A stretch of 64,000 bases of DNA, taken from assembly GCF_000427805.1 (NCBI RefSeq), contig NZ_ATYS01000018.1, positions 1 to 64,000 on the forward strand, in the 5' to 3' direction. This DNA comes from Budvicia aquatica DSM 5075 = ATCC 35567. GTDB lineage: Bacteria; Pseudomonadota; Gammaproteobacteria; Enterobacterales; Enterobacteriaceae. Below the pieces are notes generated by a model. It was not told where the DNA came from. It made no database searches and saw only the letters and a program-made list of their open reading frames with translations. The translations under genes and the position numbers were made by a program. Numbering within the stretch: the stretch's first letter is position 1; each line of letters starts with the position of its first letter. Shown piece after piece: positions 1-10,774 of this stretch.

Positions 1-108
1 GCCAGCCCGAAAACCTGTTTAGCCCATGAATAGCAGTCAGAAAGTAACATTTTAAAATCAAGAATGAGAGGAAATATAAAGAAAGATCAACAGACAGAGA
101 AAAAGTTC

Positions 109-137
109 AAAAAAATCCCCAACGAATAGGTCGGGGA
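109..137 (-). terminator. Small terminator-like hairpin reading leftwards
   Basis: On the minus strand TCCCC and GGGGA bracket a 12-nt loop and are followed by a run of seven T. It sits just inside the Tn5-end-like 19-mer, where insertion sequences often carry a terminator that blocks read-in transcription. The stem is only five pairs, so support is modest. The sequence left of it (1-108) holds no gene I can recognise. Confidence 0.35.
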
Positions 138-155
138 CTTGTGTATAAGAGACAG
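137..155 (-). mobile_element. Tn5/IS50-end-like 19-mer (IS remnant or sequencing-adapter artefact)
   Basis: The minus strand reads CTGTCTCTTATACACAAGT. This equals the known IS50 outside end except T for A at position 4, a base shared with the inside end and the mosaic end. The last 16 bases on the plus strand (TGTGTATAAGAGACAG) are also identical to the transposase adapter used in tagmentation libraries. It abuts the first base of the palindromic repeat that follows. Either it is the right end of an IS50-like element whose body lies left of the window, or an adapter-mediated chimeric join in the assembly. The sequence alone cannot decide between these. Confidence 0.45.
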
Positions 156-238
156 GTTGAAAAACGGGGTCCAGCCCTTAAGCCGAGAGTTAGCCTGTGA
201 GTAAAAACCTGGAGCCCCGTTTTCATGGGGATGACGAG
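156..238 (+). repeat. Extragenic palindromic repeat, copy 1
   Basis: This is an 83-bp unit running from GTTGAAAAACGGGG to GGGGATGACGAG. Its ends are self-complementary (AACGGGG near the start, CCCCGTTTT near the end), so it can fold as a long hairpin. The outer end, CCCCGTTTTCATGGGGATGACG, resembles the widespread proteobacterial extragenic repeat of the form GTCATTCCCGCnnnnGCGGGAAT. It has no coding content. Confidence 0.7.
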
Positions 239-249
239 AGTAGTCACCC

Positions 250-331
250 GTTGAAAACGGGGTCCAGTCCTTAAGCCGAGAGTTAGCCTGTGAGTGAAAA
301 CCTGGCTCCCCGTTTTCACGGGGATGACGAG
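250..331 (+). repeat. Extragenic palindromic repeat, copy 2
   Basis: This second copy is 82 bp, in direct orientation 94 bp after copy 1. It differs at only a handful of positions (one A fewer in the first run; CCAGTCC for CCAGCCC; GTGAAAACC for GTAAAAACC; CTCCCCG for AGCCCCG). Several differences lie in the outer stem. Both copies lie upstream of rdgC. Confidence 0.7.
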
Positions 332-530
332 CAGAGTAATTAACGCCGCTAGTTATAAACTCAGCCAGCATTTATCATCAATTTCAACAAAATAATTTCA
401 CTTAAAATGCGCCTATTTCGTCTATTAGTCAGTCAAATAGCGACAATCCTAGTTGCGATTGGTTATGATGGCGACTATGTTTTTACTATACGCGCAGTAA
501 AGTGCGCTGCCGTCTTTAATGGAAGTGAAT

Positions 531-1442
531 ATGTTGTGGTTTAAAAACTTAATTATCTATCGTCTTAGCCGTGAAACTCACCTGTCTGCCGATGAAATGG
601 AGGCGCAGTTAAAACCATTAACCTTTAGCCCTTGCGGTAGCCAAGATATGGCTAAAACAGGTTGGGTTTCACCAATGGGTTCTCATAGTGATTCACTGAC
701 CCATAGCGCTGGCAATCAGATCATGATTAGCGCTCGGAAAGAAGAAAAAATATTACCGGCTCCGGTGATTAAGCAAGCCCTTCAGGCTCGCATCGAAAAA
801 CTGGAAGCTGAACAACATAGAAAACTGAAAAAAACTGAAAAAGACGCGCTGAAAGATGAAGTTCTTCACTCCCTACTGCCCCGCGCCTTTAGTCGTTTTA
901 ACCAGACCAACGTATGGATCGATACGGTTAATGGCCTGATTATGGTTGATGCAGCCAGCGCCAAACGCGCAGAAGATACGCTGGCATTATTACGTAAAAG
1001 CTTAGGATCGCTGCCTGTTGTTCCGCTTACGTTAGAAAGCCCGATTGAGCTGACGCTAACCGAGTGGGTGCGTTCAGGTCAGTTGCCAACCGGCTTTATT
1101 TTGCAAGACGAAGCCGAACTAAAAGCGATTCTTGAAGGCGGTGGTGTTATCCGCTGTAAAGCTCAGGAACTGGTTTGTGATGAAATCGCCGCGCATATTG
1201 AAGCCGGTAAACTAGTGACTAAGCTGGCACTGGAATGGCAAGAACGCATTCAGTTTGTATTAGCCGACGACGGTAGCCTAAAGCGGCTCAAATTTACCGA
1301 GACCGTACGTGACCAAAATCAGGATATCGATAAAGAAGATTTCGCAGCCCGTTTTGACGCCGACTTCACGTTAATGACCGGAGAGTTAGCGGCGTTAATT
1401 AAAGATTTAGTTGATGCACTAGGCGGCGAGCAGACGGCTTAG
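531..1442 (+). CDS. rdgC: RdgC, recombination-associated DNA-binding protein
   Basis: RdgC is a nucleoid-associated protein that forms a ring around duplex DNA and limits RecA filament promotion. It acts in the cytoplasm and matters for replication when restart is impaired. The protein starts [15 protein letters not shown], the conserved RdgC N-terminus. From the ATG at 531 it is 303 residues, the normal family length. An in-frame ATG at 519 would add four residues, but the ribosome-binding-like GGAAG at 521-525 fits the 531 start. The gene appears monocistronic. Its downstream neighbour is separated by 171 bp that include a weak GAGGGA/TCCCTC hairpin near 1459-1480. Confidence 0.95.
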   Translation: MLWFKNLIIYRLSRETHLSADEMEAQLKPLTFSPCGSQDMAKTGWVSPMGSHSDSLTHSAGNQIMISARKEEKILPAPVIKQALQARIEKLEAEQHRKLKKTEKDALKDEVLHSLLPRAFSRFNQTNVWIDTVNGLIMVDAASAKRAEDTLALLRKSLGSLPVVPLTLESPIELTLTEWVRSGQLPTGFILQDEAELKAILEGGGVIRCKAQELVCDEIAAHIEAGKLVTKLALEWQERIQFVLADDGSLKRLKFTETVRDQNQDIDKEDFAARFDADFTLMTGELAALIKDLVDALGGEQTA

Positions 1443-1613
1443 CAGCAAAACGCTAGGGAGGGAGTATCCATTATCCCTCCTCTGGTAATAATAACCTCTC
1501 GTTATTTTTATACTTAAATCTCATTTTCACCTGTAAGTTGGCATATTAATGTGTAAAATAGGCTGGAAATTAGTTAAAAATATCATTTGTTTGTTGAGTT
1601 ACGGGGGGAATGA

Positions 1614-2414
1614 TTGCATAACTATATTATAAATGATCGGGTGCTGTTTAATACGTTCTCAGGCGAATTAAGCCGGTTAGACGATCCCAAGCAACTGATC
1701 ATTCTAGATAATAATGCTAAACGGCTGTTCCTGCGCCTGATTGATAGTGGCTATCAAATAGTCCCCTTTGAGTATTTGTTATCAGACATTAAAGATAGTC
1801 ATACCCCGGCCAATACGGCTAAATTAATCACCGCAGAGCTAGACCATATCGTCGAGGCTTTTCGCCATATTAACGAATTTGAACCCGTGCTTGTGACCTA
1901 CTCTAATGGCGTTCAACTTTCTACCGACGTTGAGCTGAAAGTGGTCACCAGTTATCGAACCTTCGATAATAATAGTGAAGATAAGCCGCATATTGCCAAA
2001 GAGTCTCTGTTTAATCCGGCCCTCAGAGAACACAAAGATAACGCGCCTCAGGAACATCATGAGGTCAATCATTTTGTCTGGTATTACACCCGTATTGCGT
2101 TAGCCGTTTCCCTGTTTATCTTTGCCCTCTATTTTGCACTCAATCTATTTTCAACCAAGCCAAACTATTTCGCTGATTACCATCCTCAGGGGAAATATGG
2201 TGCGTGTAACGTCTTTATCCATAATCAAAAACCTACCGATCTGCCCCATTTAAAAATGCGGCTGGAAGAGTTTGCCATTTCTTGTGATACCCCCAAAAAT
2301 ATCTATTTAGGTTTACCCGCAGATGACAAACGTGAATCAATCCAGGTGTGTACCAGCGATCCTGACAATGATAAAACGCCTTGTACTAACTTCTATGTGG
2401 TGAAAGTGAAATGA
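1614..2414 (+). CDS. ToxR/CadC-type membrane-anchored winged-helix regulator
   Basis: The 266-residue protein has a winged-helix DNA-binding region at about residues 1-100 (start HNYIINDRVLFN, with LIILDNNAKRLFLRLI as the early helix). One transmembrane segment follows at about 157-178, then a C-terminal periplasmic domain with several cysteines. This is the layout of one-component regulators such as ToxR, CadC and MarT. The start is TTG at 1614, preceded by a strong GGGGGGA at 1603-1609. The ATG at 1610 leads to a stop after three codons. It overlaps the next gene by ATGA, as MarT-type regulators pair with FidL. The target genes and inducing signal cannot be seen. Confidence 0.75.
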   Translation: MHNYIINDRVLFNTFSGELSRLDDPKQLIILDNNAKRLFLRLIDSGYQIVPFEYLLSDIKDSHTPANTAKLITAELDHIVEAFRHINEFEPVLVTYSNGVQLSTDVELKVVTSYRTFDNNSEDKPHIAKESLFNPALREHKDNAPQEHHEVNHFVWYYTRIALAVSLFIFALYFALNLFSTKPNYFADYHPQGKYGACNVFIHNQKPTDLPHLKMRLEEFAISCDTPKNIYLGLPADDKRESIQVCTSDPDNDKTPCTNFYVVKVK

Positions 2415-2893
2415 AAAATAAGATGCTATATACCGTAGCGACGTTAGTTGTCACCGTCGTCTTTTTTAGCGGGCTGTATCTTTTTTATAGCGCACGGCAG
2501 CACAATTTTACCTGTTCTGCCAATGTGACATTCCTGTTTGAAAAACCGAATCAGGAGAATGAAGCTCTGTTGTACACCAACATGCGATTCAGCTTCAATA
2601 AAGAGAGAGGATTCAACATTATCACCGGGCACTTGGACATTGACGGTCGGGATTATACGGTTGACCGCAAGATACAGTTTAATTACACCAAGAATAAAAA
2701 TAATAACTATGTGCTTGTGACCTCAGAGATCTTCCTGAATAACAGCGATAATTTACCTAAAGACTTAGCTGAACGTTATCTCTACCGTTTCAGTACCGAA
2801 CGTCATGAATCTACCCATTTGACCATTATTAATCTGAACAATGGCAAAAAATTATTCTCAAGCGCTACGCTGCCTTACTTTATTTGTGAATAG
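2411..2893 (+). CDS. FidL-like membrane protein
   Basis: This 160-residue protein has an N-terminal transmembrane segment (about residues 5-26) and a periplasmic domain with cysteines at the start and the very end (FTCSANV and YFICE). It starts within the stop codon of the ToxR/CadC-type regulator (ATGA), so translation is probably coupled. FidL-like proteins are found beside MarT-type regulators, for example in Salmonella pathogenicity island 3. By analogy with ToxR-ToxS it may stabilise or tune the regulator's periplasmic domain, but that is inference. Moderate confidence in the family; function is not established. Confidence 0.7.
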   Translation: MKNKMLYTVATLVVTVVFFSGLYLFYSARQHNFTCSANVTFLFEKPNQENEALLYTNMRFSFNKERGFNIITGHLDIDGRDYTVDRKIQFNYTKNKNNNYVLVTSEIFLNNSDNLPKDLAERYLYRFSTERHESTHLTIINLNNGKKLFSSATLPYFICE

Positions 2894-3132
2894 CGCTATT
2901 TATCCGTCGTTTTATTGACCCCCGCCCCCTTTTGTCAATAACCACCGTAGGCCAAGGAAGGCTATCAATTCCCCCGGCCACTTATCCCGCTGACTCTAAC
3001 CTTACTTATCATTACGTAACTTCCATATTTCCTTCATTATTTTTATAGCCGTACAGGCTATAATCATCCCAATATATACCCTTGATATTTAAAGCTGCAT
3101 CAACCGTTGACCGTATCCACTGACTGCCTTGA
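2894..3132. other. Intergenic region before mdtA with palindromes, no gene seen
   Basis: The region contains a hairpin with a C-rich loop (TATTGAC at 2913-2919, GTCAATA at 2934-2940) and a compact palindrome TATAGCC-GTACA-GGCTATA at 3044-3062. Neither is followed by a T-tract. I see no convincing open reading frame. The mdtA promoter is expected in its downstream part. Confidence 0.5.
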
Positions 3133-3150
3133 TGAAATGCCCATTATTGG
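3133..3150 (+). promoter_or_regulatory. Candidate BaeR box upstream of mdtA
   Basis: The core CCATTATTGG at 3141-3150 matches the known BaeR box core CCATNATTGG at every defined position. The T-rich half upstream of the core is not conserved. It lies about 70 bp before the mdtA start, in the position expected for activation of an operon that includes baeSR itself. Confidence 0.6.
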
Positions 3151-3218
3151 GGGGTAACGATACTAATAACACAGTGTAATCGCCTGGTGATTTACTCTGC
3201 TTAAGTGAGCCTCTAACT

Positions 3219-4457
3219 ATGACTTCCCCATTTAAACGTCTATTACGTCTGTTACCACTCACCGTAGTGACCATCGTTATAGTTGGTGCTTATATCTTGT
3301 ATCGTGACGATACATCAAAAGATTCACCCGCAGCGATACCCGCCGCCGGGCAGCAAAAAACCGACAGCCCATCTTCTGGCCGACGCACCATGCCATTGCC
3401 GCCGGTTCAGGTTGCCACTGCGCTTAAGCAAGATATTCCGCGTTTTCTCAGCGGATTAGGCACGGTCACTGCCGCCAATACCGTCATCATACGCAACCGT
3501 GTTGACGGGCAAATTATGGCGATTCATTTTACTGAAGGCCAAGAGGTTAAAGCCGGTGACTTACTGGTTGAGATCGATCCCCGCCCTTTTGAGGTTCAAC
3601 TGACGCAGGCCGAAGGCCAGTTGCTTAATGCTAAAGCTACCCTGACCAATGCCAAACGCGATCTGGCCCGCTATCAGCAGTTAGTCAAAAATAATTTGGT
3701 TTCCCGTCAACAGTTAGATGCACAGATCGCATTAGTCAGCCAAACGGAAGGAAGCCTGAAATCGGCGCAGGGTGCCGTTGACAGTGCCAATCTACAATTA
3801 ACCTATAGTCGGGTAACTGCACCGATTTCCGGCAGAGTCGGGCTTAAACTGGCCGATGTCGGTAACTATGTCTCCAGCGGTGACAGTACCGGATTAGTTG
3901 TCATTACTCAAACTCACCCTATCGATGTTATTTTTACGCTGCCGGAAACCGAGCTATCTAGCCTGATACCGGCAGAAAAGGCTGACCAAAAGCTAACGGT
4001 TGAAGCATGGGACCGAGAAAATAAACAACAAATAGCCACGGGTTACCTGCTCAGTATGGATAACCAGATCGATGTAACAACCGGCACCATTAAGCTCAAA
4101 GCCCGCTTTACTAATGACGATAACCGGCTGTTTCCGAATCAGTTCGTTAACACTCAGGTTAAAGTGGCTACTTTAACCGATGCTATTACCATCCCGGCGG
4201 CCGCGGTCCAGACCGGCAACAATGGCAGTTTTGTCTGGTTGGTCAACGACGAAAATAAAGTCAGTAAGCAACCGATTACTACCGGTATTCGTTCCGGTGA
4301 AGTTATGGTGATCGTTCAGGGTATTGAGGCCGGGCAACGCGTTGTCACTGACGGTCTGGACCGTTTAAAAGAAGACAGTCAGGTTGAGATCGTGACGCCC
4401 CAGTCGCTAAATAGCTCAAAAACTGATGCCAACCAGACCCGGCGGGCAGCAAAATGA
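3219..4457 (+). CDS. mdtA: MdtA, periplasmic adaptor of the MdtABC efflux pump
   Basis: MdtA is the membrane-fusion (HlyD/AcrA family) subunit linking the inner-membrane RND pumps MdtB/MdtC to an outer-membrane TolC channel. The complex exports bile salts, novobiocin and similar compounds. The 412 residues begin with a hydrophobic anchor (about 9-28). Next come a barrel-sandwich (lipoyl-like) half containing [23 protein letters not shown], a coiled hairpin ([19 protein letters not shown]) and beta-barrel domains. Length and sequence match the E. coli protein closely. It overlaps mdtB by 4 nt (ATGA), so this is a tight operon. Confidence 0.95.
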   Translation: MTSPFKRLLRLLPLTVVTIVIVGAYILYRDDTSKDSPAAIPAAGQQKTDSPSSGRRTMPLPPVQVATALKQDIPRFLSGLGTVTAANTVIIRNRVDGQIMAIHFTEGQEVKAGDLLVEIDPRPFEVQLTQAEGQLLNAKATLTNAKRDLARYQQLVKNNLVSRQQLDAQIALVSQTEGSLKSAQGAVDSANLQLTYSRVTAPISGRVGLKLADVGNYVSSGDSTGLVVITQTHPIDVIFTLPETELSSLIPAEKADQKLTVEAWDRENKQQIATGYLLSMDNQIDVTTGTIKLKARFTNDDNRLFPNQFVNTQVKVATLTDAITIPAAAVQTGNNGSFVWLVNDENKVSKQPITTGIRSGEVMVIVQGIEAGQRVVTDGLDRLKEDSQVEIVTPQSLNSSKTDANQTRRAAK

Positions 4458-7400
4458 CCGACGTTAAAACGCCATCAGGCGGAGGCCCTTCTCGGATATT
4501 TATACTGCGTCCGGTGGCAACAACCTTATTGATGGTCGCTATTCTGCTGGCCGGTATTATCGGTTATAAATTCTTGCCGGTATCCGCATTGCCTGAAGTC
4601 GATTATCCGACCATTCAGGTTGTCACACTCTATCCCGGAGCCAGCCCTGATGTCACCATGTCGGCTATCACGGCTCCGCTGGAACAACAGTTAGGACAAA
4701 TGTCCGGCCTGAAACAGATGTCGTCTCAAAGCTCCGGCGGCGCGTCAGTGATTACCTTACAGTTTCAGCTCAGCCTAGATCTGGATGTGGCAGAACAAGA
4801 GGTTCAGGCGGCAATTAATGCCGCCACCAATCTGCTGCCTAACGACCTTCCTTATCCGCCGATTTACAGCAAGATTAATCCGGCCGATGCCCCCATTATG
4901 ACGCTGGCCGTTACGTCGGATGCGCTACCGATGAGTCAGGTGAGAGATTTAGTTGAAACCCGGGTGGCGCAAAAAATATCGCAAGTGTCAGGCGTAGGGC
5001 TGGTTAGCCTGTCGGGCGGCGAGCGCCCGGCCGTTAGAGTTAAGCTAAATTCACAGGCCGTTGCCGCTTACGGACTCGATAGCGAAACCGTTCGTGCGGC
5101 CATCGCCGCCGCTAACGTCAACAGTGCTAAAGGCAGCCTTGATGGCCCGACCCGATCGGTAACCCTGTCGACAAACGATCAGATGAAGTCACCGGAAGAT
5201 TACCGCCAGCTTATCGTGTTTTATAAAGACGGCTCCCCTATTCGCCTGAAAGATATTGCCACCGTTGAAGAAGGGGCAGAAAACGCCCGGCTTGCGGCAT
5301 GGGCTAACCAGCAACAGGCAATTATTCTCAACGTTCAGCGCCAGCCCGGGGCTAACGTGATTACTAGCGCTGATGAAATTCGTCGGGTATTACCGGCATT
5401 AACTGAAAGCCTGCCCCATTCAGTGAACGTGCAAATTCTCACTGACCGTACCGTCACAATTCGCACTTCAATTAATGACGTTCAGATCGAACTGTTGCTG
5501 GCCGTCATGTTGGTGGTTATGGTGATTTACCTGTTTTTGCGCAACGTACCGGCTACGATTATTCCCAGCGTTGCCGTACCGCTTTCGCTGATCGGCACCT
5601 TTGCGGTGATGTACTTTCTTGATTTCTCAATTAATAACCTGACGCTCATGGCGATGATAATAGCCGCCGGCTTTGTGGTCGATGATGCCATTGTGGTTAT
5701 TGAGAATATCTCCCGCTATATCGAACAGGGATATAAACCGCTGGATGCTGCGCTAAAAGGCGCTGGCGAGATCGGGTTTACCATTATTTCGTTAACGGTC
5801 TCTCTGGTAACCGTGCTTATTCCGTTACTGTTTATGGGCGATGTGGTTGGCCGTCTGTTCCATGAGTTTGCCATGACGCTGACAATCGCCATTCTGATCT
5901 CCGGCATAGTGTCATTAACCCTGACACCGATGATGTGTGCACGCCTGCTGAGCCATGAATCACTGCGTAAACAAAACCGCTTCTCTCTTGCCTGTGAACG
6001 CTTTTTTGATCGTCTGGTGTCAGGTTATGGCCATTACCTGACCATCGTATTAAGGCATCAATGGATTACGCTGTCAGTGGCATTTGGCACCTTAGCCATT
6101 ACAGTACTGCTCTATCTGTTTATGCCGAAAGGTTTCTTTCCGGTGCAGGATAACGGGCTGATACAGGGTTCCCTTGAAGCGTCCCAGTCGATCTCCTTTT
6201 CCGCAATGGCAAAACGCCAGCAGGAAGTCACGGCTATTATTTTGCAGGATGCGGACGTTGATAATGTCTCTTCATTTATTGGCGTCGATGGCAGTAACTC
6301 AACGTTAAACAACGGTCGTTTGCAAATCAGTCTTAAACCATTAAATGAGCGCAGTGCCCGAATTCCGGAAATTATTACCCGGCTACAAAACAGCGTAAAA
6401 GATATCCCCGGCCTGACGCTATATCTGCAACCGGTTCAAGACCTGACCATTGAAGATCGGGTCAGTCGTACCCAGTATCAGTTCACGCTACAAACGATGT
6501 CGCTGGATGAACTGTCTGAATGGGTACCTAAATTGCTCACCAGATTAAAAGATCTGCCGGAACTGAGCGATGTCACCAGTGACTGGCAAGATCAGGGGCT
6601 GGTTGCCTTTGTTAACGTCAATCGGGATGATGCCAGCCGTTTAGGCATTAGCATGAATGACATTGATAATGCGTTATATAACGCATTTGGTCAGCGGTTA
6701 ATCTCGACTATCTATACTCAGGCTAATCAGTATCGGGTCGTTCTGGAACAGCAAATAGATAAGAATCAGGTGATGGAGGCATTTAACGCCATTTACCTGA
6801 AAAACAGCAGCGGGCAATCTATTCGCCTGACGAATATCGCTAAGATTGAGGAGCGTTACGGGCCTTTATCAATCAACCGAATGTCTCAGTTTCCCTCAGC
6901 GACTATCTCATTTAACTTGCCTAAAGGGGTTTCACTCGGTGAGGCAACTAAGGCGATTACGCTGGCTGAACAACAGCTAAACTTCCCGACCGATATCTCC
7001 ACTCAGTTTCAGGGGGCGACGCTGGCTTTTGAAAACTCACTCAGCAGCACCTTGTGGTTAATTCTGGCTGCCATCGTCACTATGTATATTGTGCTGGGCG
7101 TACTGTATGAAAGCTTTATCCATCCGATTACGATTCTGTCGACGCTGCCCAGCGCCGGCGTCGGTGCGCTGCTGGCGCTACTGATCTCCGGTAATGATTT
7201 AGATATTATTGCCGTTATCGGAATTATTTTACTGATTGGCATAGTGAAGAAAAATGCCATTATGATGATTGACTTTGCCCTTGCCGCCGAGCGAGAAGAA
7301 GGCAAAAGTCCTTACGACGCCATTTACCAGGCCTGTTTGCTGCGTTTTCGCCCTATTCTGATGACCACCATGGCTGCGCTATTGGGGGCATTGCCGCTGA

Positions 7401-7585
7401 TGCTCAGTACCGGCATTGGTGCAGAATTGCGCCAACCATTAGGCATCAGCATGGTTGGCGGTTTGTTAGTCAGTCAGATATTAACCCTGTTTACCACGCC
7501 GGTTATCTATCTGCTATTTGACCGCCTCAGCCGTTCACTTAAGCGCAAAAATAGCCTTAGTGAAAATCCACAGGCAGGGCTGTGA
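4454..7585 (+). CDS. mdtB: MdtB, RND multidrug efflux transporter subunit
   Basis: MdtB is a proton-driven RND inner-membrane pump subunit that forms a heterotrimer with MdtC. It is 1043 residues with the standard HAE1 layout: TM1, a large periplasmic loop, TM2-6, a second loop, TM7-12. Conserved RND signatures are visible, such as [14 protein letters not shown] in TM4 with the paired aspartates of proton relay, and [18 protein letters not shown] near the end. Length agrees with E. coli MdtB. It begins within the mdtA stop codon. Confidence 0.95.
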   Translation: MTDVKTPSGGGPSRIFILRPVATTLLMVAILLAGIIGYKFLPVSALPEVDYPTIQVVTLYPGASPDVTMSAITAPLEQQLGQMSGLKQMSSQSSGGASVITLQFQLSLDLDVAEQEVQAAINAATNLLPNDLPYPPIYSKINPADAPIMTLAVTSDALPMSQVRDLVETRVAQKISQVSGVGLVSLSGGERPAVRVKLNSQAVAAYGLDSETVRAAIAAANVNSAKGSLDGPTRSVTLSTNDQMKSPEDYRQLIVFYKDGSPIRLKDIATVEEGAENARLAAWANQQQAIILNVQRQPGANVITSADEIRRVLPALTESLPHSVNVQILTDRTVTIRTSINDVQIELLLAVMLVVMVIYLFLRNVPATIIPSVAVPLSLIGTFAVMYFLDFSINNLTLMAMIIAAGFVVDDAIVVIENISRYIEQGYKPLDAALKGAGEIGFTIISLTVSLVTVLIPLLFMGDVVGRLFHEFAMTLTIAILISGIVSLTLTPMMCARLLSHESLRKQNRFSLACERFFDRLVSGYGHYLTIVLRHQWITLSVAFGTLAITVLLYLFMPKGFFPVQDNGLIQGSLEASQSISFSAMAKRQQEVTAIILQDADVDNVSSFIGVDGSNSTLNNGRLQISLKPLNERSARIPEIITRLQNSVKDIPGLTLYLQPVQDLTIEDRVSRTQYQFTLQTMSLDELSEWVPKLLTRLKDLPELSDVTSDWQDQGLVAFVNVNRDDASRLGISMNDIDNALYNAFGQRLISTIYTQANQYRVVLEQQIDKNQVMEAFNAIYLKNSSGQSIRLTNIAKIEERYGPLSINRMSQFPSATISFNLPKGVSLGEATKAITLAEQQLNFPTDISTQFQGATLAFENSLSSTLWLILAAIVTMYIVLGVLYESFIHPITILSTLPSAGVGALLALLISGNDLDIIAVIGIILLIGIVKKNAIMMIDFALAAEREEGKSPYDAIYQACLLRFRPILMTTMAALLGALPLMLSTGIGAELRQPLGISMVGGLLVSQILTLFTTPVIYLLFDRLSRSLKRKNSLSENPQAGL

Positions 7586-7587
7586 AC

Positions 7588-10500
7588 ATGAGATTTTATG
7601 CTCTGTTTATTCACCGGCCGGTAGCAACAACGTTACTGACCTTAGCCATTGTGCTAAGCGGAATGATTGGCTTTAAACTGCTGCCGGTCTCCCCTTTGCC
7701 CCAGATCGATTTTCCGGTTATTTCTGTCAGCGCCTCATTGCCCGGTGCATCGCCAGAAACGATGGCGTCCTCAATTGCCACGCCGCTTGAGCGCTCGTTA
7801 GGTGCGATCGCCGGCCTTGATGAAATGACATCAAGCAGTTCACTTGGCAGTACCCGTATTATTTTACAGTTCAGTATGGACCGGGATATTAACGGCGCAG
7901 CCCGCGACGTTCAGGCCGCAATTAACGCAGCCCAGAATCTGTTACCCAGCGGTATGCCGAAACGGCCAAGCTATCGTAAAGCCAATCCGTCAGACGCACC
8001 GATTATGATTTTGACCCTGACCTCCGATGTTTACAGCCAGGGACAGCTCTATGACTTTGCGTCTACTCAGCTTGCCCAAAAAATATCTCAGTTAGACGGC
8101 GTTGGTGACGTCAGCGTTGGCGGTAGTTCTCTTCCGGCTGTTCGAGTCGAACTCAATCCTCAGGCGTTATTTAATCAAGGGGTATCCCTTAACGCTGTCA
8201 GTTCGGCCATCAGTAATGCCAACGTTCGCAGGCCGCAGGGTTCACTGAATCTGGACCAGCAACACTGGCAGGTTCAGGCTAATGATGAAATTAAAACCGC
8301 CGAGGGTTACCGCCCGATTATTGTGCATTACAACAATAATTCACCGGTACGCTTAAGCGATGTGGCAACAATAACCGACTCCGTTCAGGACGTTAGAAAT
8401 GCCGGTATGGCCAATGGCGTGCCGGCCATTTTGATTATGATCAGGCGCTCTGCCGATGCCAATATTATTGATACCGTAGACCGTATTCGGGCTGAAATTC
8501 CTGCTCTTCAGTCGACCATCCCGTCATCAATTAATCTGGCTATTGCACAGGACCGAACGCCAACCATTCGGGCTTCATTATTAGAGGTCGAACGCGCATT
8601 AGCTATCGCCGTTGCTTTAGTGATTCTGGTGGTATTTCTGTTTTTACGCTCCGGCCGTGCAACCTTGATACCGGCCGTCGCAGTTCCGGTATCGTTGATA
8701 GGTACCTGTGCAGCAATGTACCTGTTTGGCTTTAGCCTGAATAATTTGTCACTGATGGCGCTGACCATTGCCACCGGTTTTGTGGTCGATGATGCCATTG
8801 TGGTATTGGAGAATATCTCCCGACATATTGAAGCCGGAATGAAACCCTTTGATGCCGCACTCAAGGGCGTTAGCGAAGTCGGGTTTACCGTGTTATCCAT
8901 GAGCCTGTCGCTGGTGGCCGTCTTTATTCCGTTACTGTTTATGAGCGGCTTACCCGGTCGATTATTCAGTGAATTCGCCATTACCCTGTCGGTCGCGATA
9001 GCGATTTCACTGGTAGTCTCTCTGACGTTAACGCCAATGATGTGCGCCCGGCTGTTGAAATCAAAACAGGTGGCAAATCAGCGCAAGTCTAAAGGATTCG
9101 GTCGGGTTATTTTAAGGCTGCAACAGGGCTATGCCCGTTCGCTGAACTGGGTGCTGGACCATGCCCGTTTGGTGATTGTCATATTCCTCGGCACATTAGT
9201 ATTAAACGTTTGGTTGTATATGAATGTGCCTAAAACGTTCTTCCCGGAGCAGGATACCGGCCGGTTAATGGGGTTTGTACAGGCCGACCAGAGCATCTCA
9301 TTTCAGGCGATGAAGAAAAAGATGGAAGTCCTGATGAAGATCGTCAACGACGACCCCGACGTTGACAATGTGACCGGATTTACCGGCGGCTCGCGCCCCA
9401 ACAGCGGCTCGATGTTTATCTCTTTAAATCCGCTGTCTGAACGCCAAGATAACGCCCAACAGGTCATTAACCGATTAAGAGCTAAATTATCAACCGAGCC
9501 CGGCGCCACACTGTACTTAATGGCGGTTCAGGACGTTCGGGCCGGAGGCCGGCAGTCTAACGCCGGCTATCAATACACCCTGCTGTCAGACGATCTTTCC
9601 AGCCTGCGGGAATGGGAACCAAAGATCAGGGTCGCTTTTGCCAACCTGCCTGAGCTGGCCGATGTAAACTCCGACCAACAGGATAAGGGCTCAGAGATTG
9701 CCCTGACTTATAATCGAGAAACCATGTCACGTTTAGGGATCAGCGTGGCCAATGCAAACGCCTTGCTGAATAATGCATTTGGTCAGCGTCAAATTTCAAC
9801 CATTTACCAAACACTTAATCAATATAAAGTGGTCATGGAAGTGGCTCCCGAATACGCACAGGACCCAACGGCATTAGATAAAATGTTTGTGATTAACGAT
9901 CGGGGCGGCGCTATCCCGCTCTCCTATTTTGCCCAGTGGGAAGCGTCGAATGCCCCGCTGTCGGTTAATCATCAGGGGCTTTCTGCCGCCTCAACCATTT
10001 CATTTAATTTAGCCGACGGTTACTCCCTGTCTGAGGCCACTAATGCCATTGAGCGCACCATGACAGCCTTAGGAGTACCCAATACCGTCAGAGGTTCATT
10101 TGCCGGTACCGCTCAGGTGTTTAAGGAGATGTTGCAGTCTCAGCTGATTCTTATCCTTGCGGCTATTGCTACGGTGTATATCGTGTTAGGTATACTGTAT
10201 GAAAGCTATATTCATCCGCTGACAATTTTATCGACCCTTCCTTCGGCCGGCGTAGGTGCCATACTGGCTTTAGAGCTGTTTAATACGCCGTTTAGTTTGA
10301 TAGCCCTAATCGGCGTCATGTTGCTGATTGGATTAGTCAAAAAGAACGCCATTATGATGGTCGATTTTGCACTTTCTGCCGAACGGGAAGGAAACTTAAC
10401 CCCAAGAGAAGCGATATTTCAGGCCTGTTTACTGCGTTTTCGGCCGATTATGATGACCACGCTGGCGGCAATTTTTGGTGCTTTACCATTAGTATTAGGC

Positions 10501-10698
10501 AGCGGTGACGGTGCCGAACTTCGTCAACCGTTAGGGATCACCATTGTTGGCGGGCTGCTGGTCAGCCAGTTGCTTACCCTATACAGCACGCCGGTTATCT
10601 ATCTCTATTTTGACCGCCTGAGCCGGTGGCTAAAACAGCGCAAGGAAAAAAAGATGCCCCGGGTGCCCGTGAACTTCATTGATAGTAAACATGACTAA
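7588..10698 (+). CDS. mdtC: MdtC, RND multidrug efflux transporter subunit
   Basis: This is the partner of MdtB in the MdtABC-TolC pump, and a clear paralogue of it (shared [10 protein letters not shown] and [11 protein letters not shown] motifs). From the ATG at 7588 it has 1036 residues and starts [17 protein letters not shown], aligned with the E. coli start MKFFALFIYRP. A GTG at 7582 overlapping the mdtB stop (GTGA) would add two residues. I prefer the ATG because a GGCAGGG ribosome-binding stretch precedes it at good spacing. Its C-terminus is slightly longer and more basic than in E. coli ([13 protein letters not shown]). Confidence 0.95.
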   Translation: MRFYALFIHRPVATTLLTLAIVLSGMIGFKLLPVSPLPQIDFPVISVSASLPGASPETMASSIATPLERSLGAIAGLDEMTSSSSLGSTRIILQFSMDRDINGAARDVQAAINAAQNLLPSGMPKRPSYRKANPSDAPIMILTLTSDVYSQGQLYDFASTQLAQKISQLDGVGDVSVGGSSLPAVRVELNPQALFNQGVSLNAVSSAISNANVRRPQGSLNLDQQHWQVQANDEIKTAEGYRPIIVHYNNNSPVRLSDVATITDSVQDVRNAGMANGVPAILIMIRRSADANIIDTVDRIRAEIPALQSTIPSSINLAIAQDRTPTIRASLLEVERALAIAVALVILVVFLFLRSGRATLIPAVAVPVSLIGTCAAMYLFGFSLNNLSLMALTIATGFVVDDAIVVLENISRHIEAGMKPFDAALKGVSEVGFTVLSMSLSLVAVFIPLLFMSGLPGRLFSEFAITLSVAIAISLVVSLTLTPMMCARLLKSKQVANQRKSKGFGRVILRLQQGYARSLNWVLDHARLVIVIFLGTLVLNVWLYMNVPKTFFPEQDTGRLMGFVQADQSISFQAMKKKMEVLMKIVNDDPDVDNVTGFTGGSRPNSGSMFISLNPLSERQDNAQQVINRLRAKLSTEPGATLYLMAVQDVRAGGRQSNAGYQYTLLSDDLSSLREWEPKIRVAFANLPELADVNSDQQDKGSEIALTYNRETMSRLGISVANANALLNNAFGQRQISTIYQTLNQYKVVMEVAPEYAQDPTALDKMFVINDRGGAIPLSYFAQWEASNAPLSVNHQGLSAASTISFNLADGYSLSEATNAIERTMTALGVPNTVRGSFAGTAQVFKEMLQSQLILILAAIATVYIVLGILYESYIHPLTILSTLPSAGVGAILALELFNTPFSLIALIGVMLLIGLVKKNAIMMVDFALSAEREGNLTPREAIFQACLLRFRPIMMTTLAAIFGALPLVLGSGDGAELRQPLGITIVGGLLVSQLLTLYSTPVIYLYFDRLSRWLKQRKEKKMPRVPVNFIDSKHD

Positions 10699-10774
10699 TA
10701 ATACAGCGCAGCATCACGATGCTAAAACTTATCGGTATGTATCGGTATAAAAGAACAATAGTGAGAATATCCCT

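Noticed and set aside
87-371. Open frames across the palindromic repeats on the minus strand
   Set aside because: They translate the repeats themselves (both copies give the same peptide pattern) and lack start signals, so they are not genes.
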